DNA of 64,000 bases from Acanthacorydalis orientalis (GCA_034766995.1 CM068313.1:18160012-18224011), one strand, 5' to 3'; shown: positions 26,874 through 39,811, numbered from the stretch's first letter. Notes: generated by a model from the letters alone, not told the origin. Made by a program: numbers and translations.

Positions 26874-27933
26874 CTATAATAATAATGAAGTATAAGTTTT
26901 ATAATTCACAATCTGTGGCATTTCATATCAAATTTTATAAAAAAAGGTTTGAAATATTGATAATAATGTAACGTTATACTTTTTTTATGATCTGAACTTT
27001 CATTTTCAGGAAATCATGAAATAAAAAAATATTCCTTCATTTACAGATAAAAAGTATATATTTCTAATAAATGAATACGTAAATAAAGGTGTAAAATGAT
27101 ATTATTTTTATTTGAAGATGAATTATTGATATTTTATAAAGCAGTAGACTACTACATACAACTAAACTCTCACATTCACGTGACTGTCTACGTTTGGGAT
27201 GTATTTAAATTTTTAACGGAAATACTTCATTAGAAAACAAATTTAACGTATATTTAATACATTTTTTTGCTTTGTACATTTATCAAGTAGAAGGATATTG
27301 TTTTCATAAGATTAAATACTATTATCTGCCGAAACGAATTACCGAATATATTTGTATATAATTTCTACTTCAATGATTTATTTTTTGTCATTGCTGAGGG
27401 ACAAAAGATGGTAGAGACGAATTGTTTTTATTATTAAATATCTACACATCTGTAATATTAGTAAAAATTTGTTACATGAAAGTAAATATAAATCTTTTTG
27501 ATGAAACGAAATATCAAAGTTCAGCTTTCGGTAAAGTTCAGAATTAAAACAATATTGAGATAACAGACGTTATTTTTTGTATCAAGTGGGTGTATAATTA
27601 ATTAAAAAAAATGTAGATTTTTTTGTGTAATACGATGTTAACGAGTACAAATTTATAAATTTAACGAGTGAAATTATATACTACAATACAAAATACATTA
27701 AAACTGACAACAATACTGAAAAATAAAAATAAATATTAATTTCAAAATAGGAACTCATTTTTCAATCAATATTCTGAATGTAAGATTGTTTCATTTTTTG
27801 TATTAAAATTAGCTATAAAAAGAGGCGATGATATTTTTGATCTGATGAGAGATTATATGATTGGGTTAAATATTTCGATTTATTTGATTCAGGGTATGTG
27901 GTAGTATGGTATGGTTATGAGTGGGTACGATAC

Positions 27934-28045
27934 CTGAGCACTTCATGCCCTGATGGATGATGCCGTAGAGCAGTGAGCCGCAGTGGTCGCAAAACGTAGG
28001 TGAGGCGTAAGTATGTTGCTTGAAGTGATGATTCGTCCGAGTATC
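27934..28045 (-). CDS. Pkc53E: Conventional protein kinase C, exon 4a (canonical first half of C1B)
   Basis: This 112-bp exon encodes 37 residues plus one base, opening [10 protein letters not shown], then [14 protein letters not shown], then [13 protein letters not shown]. It gives the first half of C1B, the diacylglycerol/phorbol-ester finger: His-X12-Cys, Cys-X2-Cys, X13, then Cys; the shared exon at 10773-10901 adds the remaining ligands. In PKC-delta C1B numbering it has Pro11, Leu20, Leu21, Tyr22, Gly23 and Gln27, the usual cPKC pocket. The donor is G|GTATCG. The acceptor AG is preceded by purine-rich sequence (GGGTGGGATGGGATGCGCGCAG), with no polypyrimidine tract. Strong inverted repeats lie 50-114 bases upstream at 28095-28159. 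An alternative exon of the same length and phase lies 9.6 kb further along the transcript (18194-18305). This is the form nearest to other animals' cPKCs, so it is probably the default. Confidence 0.92.
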
Positions 28046-28094
28046 CTGCGCGCATCCCATCCCACCCAATTAGCTATCTCAATAAGTTTAATAT

Positions 28095-28123
28095 GCACGT
28101 ACGTAATTTACGTACGTACGTGC
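28095..28123. promoter_or_regulatory. Inverted repeat upstream of exon 4a
   Basis: GCACGTACGTAA and TTACGTACGTACGTGC are inverted copies that differ only by one extra ACGT unit and a single spacer base. In the pre-mRNA this would form a stem of about 12 bp located 50-78 bases upstream of the 3' splice site of exon 4a, where the branch point and polypyrimidine tract are normally found. A role in splicing is inference. Confidence 0.5.
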
Positions 28124-28125
28124 TC

Positions 28126-28159
28126 GTCACGTAAATTCACACAAATATTGTGACGTGAC
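28126..28159. promoter_or_regulatory. Nested hairpin upstream of exon 4a
   Basis: GTCACGT (28126-28132) pairs perfectly with ACGTGAC (28153-28159). Inside it, CACAA and TTGTG (28140-28144 and 28148-28152) form a second stem with an ATA loop. It sits right next to the inverted repeat at 28095-28123, making a two-hairpin block before exon 4a. Confidence 0.5.
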
Positions 28160-28267
28160 AAGTCCCAGACGTGCGGGTTCGAACATGGTATTCATTTGAT
28201 ATGAAGGATGTTCCCGAGTCTTCCATATTTCGTTAGAATTTATTGCGTCATTCATGTATTTATACAT

Positions 28268-28270
<3 letters not shown>

Positions 28271-28343
<73 letters not shown>
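28271..28343. repeat. (TA)n microsatellite
   Basis: An uninterrupted TA run of about 72 bases, among the longest pure tracts in the window, 0.2 kb upstream of exon 4a in the transcript. A second tract (28439-28489) follows within 100 bases. Confidence 0.95.
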
Positions 28344-28346
<3 letters not shown>

Positions 28347-28434
28347 TTTTTGTAAAAATATAACCTGTGTGTAATACATTAGAAATATATATCATATTTA
28401 CTAATCACTTCCTATTGGATAATTTTATGATGTT

Positions 28435-28492
<58 letters not shown>

Positions 28493-29390
28493 GAATCCAT
28501 TAAAATAAGAAAAATACTTTTTACGAAAAATTTTCAAATAATTGAATTAAACAATAGTATATCTAAAGCTGGTGTTTCAGATAAAATTCGATAAATTGAT
28601 TCGATAATTAATTATTTTTCTAAAACTATTGGAACTGAAAAGTTAGTACAAACTTTTTTTTAAAAAAAGAATAAATGTAATGTAATGTTTTTTGTTCTAA
28701 TCAATGGAAGTTTGAGCAGTCTTCATACACTATTTATTAAGGAGAGATGAGAGAAATTTAACAATTTGTCGGACTGTTTTATGCATTAAGTACATTATAA
28801 ATAAATACTTTTTTGATAAAATAACGCTTTAGTTTTTATGGAGTAAATGAATGATTATGTATGTTTTAATGCATGAAAAATAAAAAATATATATATAATA
28901 GCTCTTTAATAATAATGATGCATTGTATTATATTATCGGGAATGTTGTATTTTACTTAATAATAAATGTATTTGTATTAATTATTCTTAACTGATTTTGA
29001 TTCCTTTATTTCAATTCGTTTGTACTATATTTGAGTCAATCACAATTTATCGTTAAATCTTATAAAATATAGCACTTATTAAATGATAAAATAAATATCT
29101 ACTAGAAAACAATATTCGAACTTGTAAAATGTAGTCATCATATATTTCTTGCTCTGTTTTAAATAAAATATTAAAGTGGCAAAGTATAAATTAATAACTA
29201 CATCACAATTAGGTTGACATTAAAATAACATTGTTTACAATATATATATATATATATTATCACCAGTTTATTATATGAACTAAATCAAATTTATTACAGA
29301 GATTGAAACCTTTTTTAAATATTAATCCTATCAATTTATAAAGATACTTAATAGGCTCAAATTCAATCAAATTTATTCCATTATAAAACA

Positions 29391-29456
<66 letters not shown>

Positions 29457-29697
29457 TCATAATAACATAATTGGTGGTTATGTCAAATAATACTCTTTAA
29501 TTAATGAGAAATGAGGAGAAATTAAGTTTAATTAACAATGTAATTATTCGGTGATATTGACATACAACCGAGTATTATGATGTAGATTCTATATATCAAA
29601 GAACCAGAGAGAGTATCGATTATATTAATAAATGATTAATTTTATTCAAGTTTGTAAATTATTCCAACGAAAAAATAAACAATATAGGTAGTTTTTC

Positions 29698-29698
<1 letters not shown>

Positions 29699-29762
<64 letters not shown>

Positions 29763-29769
29763 TAGATAG
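29699..29769. repeat. (TA)n(GATA)n tract
   Basis: About 60 bases of TA end in GATAGATAGA, directly at the left arm of the foldback element at 29770. Confidence 0.93.
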
Positions 29770-29972
29770 AATGATTCAATTCAGGGTCTCTCATGAAAGT
29801 ATTAAAAAAATTGCAAAAATTAAAAAAATCATATTTTTATTTATTATTTTATTATTTTTTATTTTAGTTCAATTCAATACTAAAATACAATTGAAATAAA
29901 ATACTAAATAAAAAATATCATTTTTTATTTTTACATTTTTTTAATACTTGTGGAAGCCTAAATTGAATCATC
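29770..29972. mobile_element. Foldback MITE-like palindrome
   Basis: The left arm (29771-29840) and the right arm read on the minus strand (29972-29905) match closely: ATGATTCAATTCAGG against ATGATTCAATTTAGG, then AAGTATTAAAAAAATTG against AAGTATTAAAAAAATGT. The similarity continues into A/T-rich sequence toward the centre, so almost the entire 203 bp can fold back on itself. It has no coding capacity. The left side abuts a (TA)n(GATA)n tract and the right side a (CT)n(TA)n tract, so the target duplication cannot be read. The family is not recognised. Confidence 0.65.
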
Positions 29973-30010
29973 GTCTCTCTCTTTCTCTCTCTCTAACTCT
30001 CTCTCTCTAA

Positions 30011-30086
<76 letters not shown>
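29973..30086. repeat. (CT)n(TA)n compound microsatellite
   Basis: About 60 bases of CT with AACT interruptions pass into about 52 bases of TA. It begins exactly at the right arm of the foldback element. It is the only long pyrimidine tract on the plus strand here; the minus-strand transcript would read it as (UA)n(GA)n. Confidence 0.95.
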
Positions 30087-30088
<2 letters not shown>

Positions 30089-31538
30089 TTAAATTTAGAT
30101 TTTATCTGAAAATTATTTTCAAAATTTGAAGTATTAAATTAAGTAAGTTCAATGTAAGTTGCTAGTTAAAACTGTGTTGAAATGAATTAATTTATTATAT
30201 TTTTTTATTATTTTAAAAGTTGTAAGTATTACGAAATGTTTCTATGTAGTAGTTTTTTACGAATATTTGGAAAATTAATTACAGTTTCCGCATCATGAAT
30301 CTTTGAAATTTAGTTTCTTTTCAGGAAAAGAAATGAGTAAAATATTAAAGAAAATAAGTGCGAGTTTTCAAGTTGATCGTTCACGAATGGTCGAATGTCG
30401 AAATGATGAATAACGATTCATGAAAAATTACATGATTACACCTGTGGTCTTATCGTTCGTCTCACATAAATGATTTCACGAGTTCTGTTTCGTTGAAATA
30501 TGTCCTTAATCATTGAACGTTAATTTTAAACTAAGTATTGATTACTAACATATTTTTTTTACAAAAGAATACATATTGTAACAAAGCGGGGATTTCTATT
30601 AAAATAGAAAATTAGAAAAAAAACAATTCTTCTATACGAAAGTAATTTTAACATTCACTCACTTGTTTATGAAATATTAAATTGTAATTTAATAAGTGTA
30701 TGTTAGTTTAATGTTAAAACTAGTTTTGAAATCTTTGCGAGAGAGAGAGAGAGATGACAAGACAACTGTATGTTTGATTTTCTTGTAGAATTTTGTATGA
30801 AAAATTATAGTGTTAATTATATACTTGCCACTTGTCGATAACAACTAATAATTTTAAGTGAATTTCTTGAATTTGACTACAGTTAAACAATAAAAACAAC
30901 ATATATTAAAGAAAAAATTCATTCCGTATAATTATTTATATTATTATTCACTCCAAAAGTGAAATCCGAAATTGTAGAATTAGAAATTATAATTATCATA
31001 TAAATTTAATATTTGTTGAAAGGAAACAAAAACAACTAAATAAATTTTAAATAAAAAAAATAATTACTTCATTATGTTACTTCTACACAATCAAAAATTG
31101 TGAAGTATATTTTATGTCACAAAAATGCTGTTAACTCAGTAAACTAATTTTAAATGGCCAATTAACTTTCGTGCTAATTTCGTTCCGACTACATTTCAAA
31201 GCTTAAGATCGTAGATGTTATATTAATGATAATGTTTATTTTAAAAAGTTAACCAAACGCGTGCTTTTATATTTGGTACATAAAAATGATTTTTCTATAT
31301 CATTTTAAATAATTTAATTACATATTCTGCACTTTTTCATAAATTACAAAAATATTATGAATTTAAAAATGATTTTTATGAAAATAAATTTAATTCAAAT
31401 GTATACACAATAATGAAATATTTTTAAATATTTGATTGGAAATTAATAATTTATATTTTTAAACACATTCATATATCAAAAATAAATTGTTTTTAAGGTA
31501 AAGTAATATATTTATTAACATCTTAGTTCTATAATCTA

Positions 31539-31577
<39 letters not shown>

Positions 31578-31899
31578 TTTAATGTATATACATTTGAACA
31601 TTTTAATGAAAATAATATATAAAAGTTTTTTCGAGTTTAATGAAATTTAACTGAAGGGAAAATAAATTGTGCTTATATATAAATAAACATAGTGTTTAAA
31701 AGCTGTTCAAAATTTAAATGAATTGGTGACTATATTGGACTAATTACTTAAAAAAGATCTTGGAAGGAAAACAAAATGAAAAGTAATTCTTAAAACATAA
31801 TTATACTTCCATTTTACAAGAATATGTAAATATATTTATGTATATAACAGAAATGTGATATTTAATATAAATCATTAAAAATTATCTTCGAACATATTT

Positions 31900-31940
<41 letters not shown>

Positions 31941-32629
31941 CTTTTTATCGTTTGATACTCAGTCTTGAATTAAATATTAATATATACATATTCAATATGA
32001 TATGGTATTTATTGTAATATTTTAAAATAAACATAATTTTAATATTAATTTGAAATTTCATATATATATATATATATATACAAACTGTAGATAGATTTTT
32101 TTTAAAAAATAATATATGAATAATAATATACAAAGAGAAAAATAATAAAAATTTCTGTTAAATGCCGCAGGATCGTAAAATTATAATCACTGGTAGATAG
32201 AACGAAAAATAAATTTATCACAGCACATCCCTTACTTTATTACTGAAACACCAACTTGTTAAAGTAAGCGTAAACTTTATGGTTATAAAAAAACACAGAC
32301 ATTTTACACGTGTCACCATTATTTTCACTCACTGTATGAAATTTAAATTTGTGTACTTTTTTAAGTTGTCATAAAAATGTCTCTGATCATGTTTAATTAT
32401 CTCTTATTTCCTAAATTTTAATATGGCGTAAATAACTTAAAACTTTATATATGTATATATATATATATAATTTTGTATTATATTTATACTTTATAACTTT
32501 ATTATAAAAAAATGGCTCCTAAATAATAGTTTTTGTAAGAAAAATCAGATATGAGAATTCTATTATGGAAAAAGAGATAAATTGTATATTACATGTATTC
32601 TGCATATATTTGTGTACAACAAAATATAT

Positions 32630-32676
<47 letters not shown>

Positions 32677-34906
32677 CACTTTTCAATTTATAACAAATAT
32701 ACGAAAAATGTTATTTAAAATAAATAGAATTTTAGCAATATCATTCGTGTTTTCTTTGTATATTCGGTTTTATAAAATATTAAACTAACAATCAAAAATA
32801 TAAAAATAGAAACGCTGATAAATATCAATGCTATTTTATGATGATAATTAAATCAACGATTTCAAATCGCTGATTTTGTAAATCAAATATCAAGGTTATT
32901 TAACATTCAAGAGAATTGTAATAAAATGTGCATGTATTATATAGATTATCCTTCAAGGTTTCTGCTTGTACTGTTAATTGCAGCATAGTTTTGTTTTTAA
33001 GGCATAGTACTGTTTATAATTATTACTTTTTGTATCAGAAACATTTTTTTCGCATGTAAAATGAGTATATGAACAAAATAATGAGTAATAATCAGATTTC
33101 GTACAATTTTCCTTTCGAATAAAGTTGAATAATCGAAAGAAAATACTTGAAAATTATACTATCGAAAATATATTCTCAAATTGCATGCATATTCAATATT
33201 TCTATTAACTACAACATTCTCTGTAAAAGAAAACGAAAATATGTCGGTAAATACTTGTTCCTTGAATTTTTGTGACGGAAATATGGGATCTGGGACAAAG
33301 AGGATGCAACAAATGTTTTGAGAGTATTGTAAATATGTTATGATCGATGTTACGTAACGTTTATTCAATGGTGAAATTTGTATATGTCAACTGATGTTTG
33401 TCGAAGAAATACGTGTGGACATGTTTACTTTATATCAATTTAAATAAGCTTTCTGTACTTATTTATCTTCAAATTGTGAATATACCTGTTTTGTTATTTA
33501 CGATCTGAGTGTTTGAGTTCTTTCAATATGTATTTTAGGCAATTATACAATTATTTCAATTGTTAATATATTTTTTGAAGTAGCTTATGAATAAATATAA
33601 TGGAGAAGGCAAAATTTATTTACACAAATGTTTAAATCGTAAACTTTTTTCTCTAAAAACCTAGAAAACAACATTATTTGTTATGCTTATATTTTTTTCA
33701 CATTAAACAATTATATTTAAATTCTTCTAGAATTAGATAAAATACAATTGTTAGTTATATGTGTATTTTTCTTTAATTAAAATTAAAATATAAAATTAAA
33801 GTTTAAATCTGACATTTATCTGTTTTGTGTTTTACTTTTCTTTAGAAAACATGAAAATAAGAACATTTAAAAATAAACATTTCAAATATTTTATACGAAA
33901 ATAAATATATTTCAGTTATACCTTTGCTTTTGAGAATTAAATAATAAGATACTACTAGTAACTGGAATTCTTATTACAAATCAGATACTAGAAATATTGA
34001 GAAAGAAAATTTTTTTGGAATATTTTTGTCTCAACACATACATTATGATTCGCTCAGATGACAATTTCTCGGATGTCAATAACGAGAGACGTTCAAGTAC
34101 ATTGAAAGATTTAATAATCAATCAGTCGATATCAATAACACTAGATAACTATTTTTAAGAGTGTGTTTATTTTGTTAAAGTTTTTCAGTTATTTTTGTTA
34201 TCGCAGGTCTGCACAAAGATTTATGCGCGGTATGTCAATAAGGAATTTATATAAAATAAATATTGATATTATATTTGTTTAGGTAACAAATATAACACTA
34301 ATAAATCATTATTTGTAAATAAAACTTTGCAATTATTTTAACTTTATACGAGCCAAAAACTAAAAAAATGTAATAAACAAGAAATCAATTTATATATAAA
34401 GGTTTATTTATTTTAAACACTGCATGGGAAAACAATATATTAAACGCTAGTGCTTTAAGGTGGAAATATAACTCTCATTCAGGTAATTAATAGAGCAAAT
34501 ATTCAGAGATAACTTGGAATAGTAAGAAATTAAGATTATTTTCTTGTTATATGCACTCTGGTTAGTTTCTCTTGAAATCGCAATTGATTTGTTAATCATT
34601 TTTACATTTGAATTTGAATGCTGATACCTTTAAGAACAATTTTAAGTTGGTGGAATGTATATTGTGTGTTTTTATGGAGAGATTAAATATTTTCTTAAAG
34701 AATCTGAAATATAATATGTCATCGATTCCACCGATTATCTAAAAACAAGTAGTTATTATTTGTTTACAAAGATTTAAATTTATATATGGAAGCCGTTTTG
34801 TATGTAAATCTCGTTCAGAAAGAATATTCATACTAATTTCTTGCAAATAATTTGTACAAATTTAGTTTTATATTGGTAACATCAAATAACTATAATTGCT
34901 ATCATT

Positions 34907-34972
<66 letters not shown>

Positions 34973-37532
34973 AATAAACTGTTTTCATATTCTGAATTTA
35001 CTGAAACAGTAAAATGCATATTATTATTCTTTGAAAATAGAATTTTCAGAAAGAAATACGAGTCTATTGTGAATTTCAATCAATTATACGAGACGTAAGA
35101 TGTTAGTATATCTTGTTTCGAACAATAAAATTTTTAGTATTATGAAAAAAAAATTTTTACTATTTGTAAATTGTCATTCAATGTAAAAATAGTTCTGAAT
35201 AAATTGTAAAAAAACATCTAAAAGTCATATCTATTATTAAATAGTATAATGAAAGCTTTAAATATTTTTAAATGTGTAATATTTATAAATAATTAATTTA
35301 ATATACATTATGAATATAATGAAGAATTATTATATTTTTATTTGATAAATTTTTTTTTATAGTAAACGAATGTTTAATAAATATGCTTTACTTGATTTTT
35401 CTCTATAATTCCCTAGAATTTAATTGTTTGATAGAAACTTCTATTACTAATTTTCTTGTTTTATTTTGAATATACTGTGTAAATATTACACGAGTCACAC
35501 AATTTTACTATTGAATTTTGCTCTGTTTGTTGAAAATAATCTAAACAGTCACTTAAAGTCTATAAAAAGAAACGTATCTACTTTCAAGTGCGGAAAAGTA
35601 TTGTTTTCCTTGATATTGGACGTTCATTCGAATCGCTAGGAGATATAATAAAAAAATCATTTTATACTTTTCTGAAAATACATGAAACGTTATCGTTGGT
35701 ACTAAAAAATGGATCGTACATCATAAAATAGTATTCATTTTATAATAGAAAAGGAAAATAACTTTTTTCTATTGTAAAAACCGCTTTTTTTTTAAAAAAA
35801 TATGTTCATAAATTTTTCAATTCATTTAGGAATCGTATAAAAATAAAACAAAAAAGCAATAAGATGTTCACATTGCAATGAAACATTTTTGTAATCCCAA
35901 CTTATTAATATTTTTTCTTTTAAATATTTGTGTATTAAGAAGAAAAATCATACCAAAATATTCATGATAATTCCAAATACACATAAAAAATATATGCATC
36001 GAACAGTATTCACCTGCACACGGAAAAAAGAAAAAAATATTGAGTTTTATTACTCCATTTTGTTATTTTCATTTATTTTTATTCACAATATAACAATGTG
36101 AATTAGTTTTTTTGTCACGTTCTAGTCTTTTGGCATAAATTCTAAATGTCTAGGGATAGCTTGAATACATCCATAATTATGGTAATTTCACAAGCATGAC
36201 ACTCCGTGTAATTAACTTTTCCTATTCCACATTGCTTTATGATAAATGAGTGGAAAATTCACCAACTGTAATGTGTAACGAAGGATAAGCATACCAGACA
36301 GATATTCGATCATTACTATTGTTGGTTTCAATACGAAATATAATTATTATGAATTACAATGATACCTGTGGTACTTTATATACTAACGACGCACAATTTG
36401 ATTTGGTGAAATGTAATTAGTACTTTAAATAACATAAAAAGTATATATTTCTGTTAATAAATTGAATATTTTACATTACCAGTACACATTTTAAATGTAA
36501 AATTAACATTTTTTTTCTATAAATATATACCAAGAAAATTAAATAATTTTAAGAACAGTTACATGGACATTAATATTTTTTCAGAAAATTATTGTATATT
36601 ATAGATTTTTATATTATTGATACAACACGTGTTCTGATCGTTTTATTATATTTGTTTCAATAACTAACAATTAGATATTCAAATGAAGGGTTAATATCCT
36701 AAGAAAATTATTTCCTTGATGGTATCGACAGAATGAATTAAGTGTGTTTGTATGCTGCGTAACAGGGATTACATAATTACAGAGCGAGAAACAAGGACTC
36801 ATGCTTCAATACCAACTGATTAAAATAGATTACAATATCAAAATCGAATCAGCTTTCCGAATTTGATCATAAATTTGCGTTTCTGTTTACAGTCCAATTG
36901 GTGAAATTCATTTAAGTCAGTTAATATTTACAGAAGTACAGTACGTCGTTACAATGGTTTACTAAACCAATACAATTAATCACGCCAGCTTGTCTGACTA
37001 AAATACCTACATTTAAATATTAAAATTTAATCTAGAAATCTACTTAAAAATAACTGTTTCAGATTGTATTCATAACCGCAAGTATATTCGCGATAAATCA
37101 AGCTCCATCTGGAATATAAACTGCATCAATATTGTACAACAGCCGACAGCAACACCGCAAATAAGCTTTTCACTATATGTTTATTTTTCGCGGTAAGATT
37201 TCATTTAATGTACGAGATGTTCAGGGAACTACGTAAAATGAATTAATTGTAATGTCGGTTCAACTATAAATAGTAATGTAGTCGACGGGACGTGAAAAAT
37301 AGATTTTCTTGTGGAATATCTCAACGTTATTGACTGCTCCCAAGAGTCGTCTTCTTAATGAAAGGCGGGATAAGTTGGAATTCACGATGCTTATAGGCCT
37401 TTTATTGCAATAATAAATTCACAGCGATGGCCGTTCAGACTTATTTGACGTTTTTTTTTTTTTTTGAAAAAAAATTATGAACATGACCAATATTTAGATA
37501 TATAGATGATTTTACACGTGTAATTTTTATTA

Positions 37533-37563
<31 letters not shown>

Positions 37564-37564
37564 A

Positions 37565-38005
37565 GGTTGGTGTAAAAATAATTCCGGTTTTTATGTACCG
37601 AATATAAAAACGTATATATCAGTTAAAAATATATATTTATTAATCAAAACAAAGACTATTGGCCTGAACACATTTCTCCTAACGGGAAACAAGTTTGTTT
37701 ATTCCTATAAGATAGAATTATAGAGTCCTGGAATTAACGAATTTATCAAAAGCTCTTTGAGCTGATGCTTGATCTTTGAAAATCTTGTCTCGTAGGAAAT
37801 TACACAAATGTTCAGTTCATTTAAGTCATTTGTGAGACGAACGGTCGGGCGTTGTCATGAAGAAGAATTGGTCCTCTACGATTGATTAATGTTGGCCGTA
37901 AACGATGCAAGTTCTCATGCATTTTTTTCAATTTCCTGACAGTTATTATTGTTTCATCAGGATTTAAGAAGTTGTGGCGAATGATGCCACTTTCCGACCA
38001 TCAAA
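37565..38005 (-). mobile_element. Mariner transposon, 3' fragment
   Basis: The left boundary at 37563-37564 is TA followed by the mariner-type terminal repeat GGTTGGTGTAAAAATAATTC. On the minus strand the sequence encodes a transposase C-terminal half: WSESGIIRHNFLNPDETI, then LRPTLINRRGPILLHDNARP, which carries the second catalytic Asp of the DDD triad. A stop and frame change follow, then LCNFLRDKIFKDQASAQRAF. The part normally holding the third Asp (around SPDLSPTDYH) is missing. The 5' half and its terminal repeat are absent, so this is a dead fragment. It retains a different part of the protein from the three short mariners at 48-56 kb. Confidence 0.82.
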
Positions 38006-39760
38006 CAATGACCATTACTTAATTTATACATGATTACAGTCATTTATTTTTATAAAAAGTTGAAACTAATAGGTTATAAAATATACTAAGTAAAAAACAA
38101 ACATGAATATACGAAACGTATAAAAATATACCGTTGTAGTAAAATAGAATGAACGGTTTCCACTATTTTATGTGAGAAATTTATAAAAGTAATAACTAAC
38201 TTTATTTAAATTTTTATTGTCTCCAGAAAAACTTTTTACAATTCTATACAGTGTTATATTTAAGAGGAATTAATAATTTTCAAGTGATAAAAATAGCAAT
38301 TAAACTATGAATATTATTATTCAAAACCAAAGATACTAGCAATTCTTGTTTAATTGATAAAATCATTAACTAATGTAGTAATTGAACCGCAATCAACTCG
38401 ACGTTCTCGTTAAATAGTGTTGAAGTCATAAAACCGCACCAACGTTCAAACTAGCAAAGTTACGAGTTCGAATGCATAGTTGTCAAATTGAGATTTAATT
38501 TTAGATAATTGAATATGTTTAAATAATATTCAAGAATTAATGATGTATATTAAGATATTGTATATTATTCAGTAAATAATTGAACAAAATTATTTTATAA
38601 GTAGTTTGGTTTTGCTTCTTTGTTAATAATTCTTTTTTTAAATATTTTTATTTATATTGTATTGTTGTATTATTAAATACTTGTAAATATTACAGTAAAA
38701 TAAGTGTTTTTTCTATTATTTAATTCATATAAATAATATTAAATTATGAAATAATTATAATGTATGATCCATTGATATAAATTTTCTATAAAATAAAAAT
38801 AGTCAATTGTACCACTAATAATTTAACAAAGTATACAATTCTAATGCAAAAACATTTTTTTCCATTTTTATATCCTGAATAAGCAAATCTGAGATTTAAT
38901 TATGAAAAAGTTCCGACGACATTTTATCCACTTCAATTTTAAAAATTAAATAATAAAAGTATTGTGAAGAGCTATTCATGAAATATTGATTATATATGTA
39001 TCTCTGAGTGTTTGCAAATGCAAAATTATAATTATCGCCTTATGTAATCAAATATGACATTTGAATTAAGGCTAGCGTGTTACTACTCAGATACAATCAA
39101 ATCCTTTGTTTCAAGTCCTTTCCTAACACGTTTCTCGGTACTTTAGTAACACATCGAGCGTTACAATGTAAGTAGATAAATGTTATATTAAAATAATACA
39201 ATTAACAGAGAATCTGTGATAAACACATTTGTAACAAAGGACTTTTACTAACACTAAGAAAACTTTATCCGAATTAGAGTCTCTATTAAACTTATTTCTG
39301 CAGATTCTCAATATTTAAAAAGTGAAAAAGCTCAATTTATCTTCATTAAGAAACAGTATATATTTATTTTATATTATTTTCATCTTTCATTAAATACAAT
39401 GATTAAAAAAAACTCAAAATTTGCATTCATTAAAATATAAATGCATGTATTTTATTTAAAAAAAATGTGACAGCATTTAAAAATTAAAAAAAAAATTAAA
39501 AATGAATACTCTACCTTAATTTGATTTCTAGTTTTAAAATAAACAGTAAATGCTCTATAGAAATGTATATAATGTGCAGAAAAAAACAATAAGTGATAAC
39601 ATACTATTTAAATTGGTCATTACACATTCAATAGTCAAAATTAATGAACATTTGTATCAATTATCATAATCCTCCCATTTAGGATTAAGTTTAATATTAG
39701 ACCCTTGAATAGTTGAAATTATGTAAATTATTACAAATCTCTTGATTTATATGTATTTGA

Positions 39761-39811
<51 letters not shown>

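Larger units (their letters stand above)
18306..27933 (-). other. Intron between alternative exons 4a and 4b
   Basis: This 9.6-kb stretch separates the two C1B exons. It contains (TA)n tracts at 19427-19564, 20583-20619, 21733-21775, 21955-21999, 23579-23689, 24093-24147, 24916-24963, 25205-25254 and 26818-26872, and a degenerate TIR element at 22409-22666. The separation is far too large for steric blocking between the exons, so any mutual exclusion must use another mechanism. A more complex stretch at 25440-25680 shows no recognisable coding content. Confidence 0.7.

Noticed and set aside
26536..26895. Plus-strand open frame of 119 codons
   Set aside because: It ends in a microsatellite-derived Tyr-Ile run and shows no family resemblance.
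28161..28195. tRNA-like B-box (GGGTTCGAAC)
   Set aside because: The flanking bases cannot form the T-stem, and no A-box or cloverleaf is found; perhaps chance or a very old SINE.
4213..29460. Many open frames of 60-119 codons rich in Ile-Tyr or His-Thr repeats
   Set aside because: They are translations of (TA)n, (CA)n or (TG)n microsatellites and have no domain, splice or conservation signal.
30739..30755. Short (GA)n run
   Set aside because: An ordinary simple repeat of 16 bases with no associated feature.
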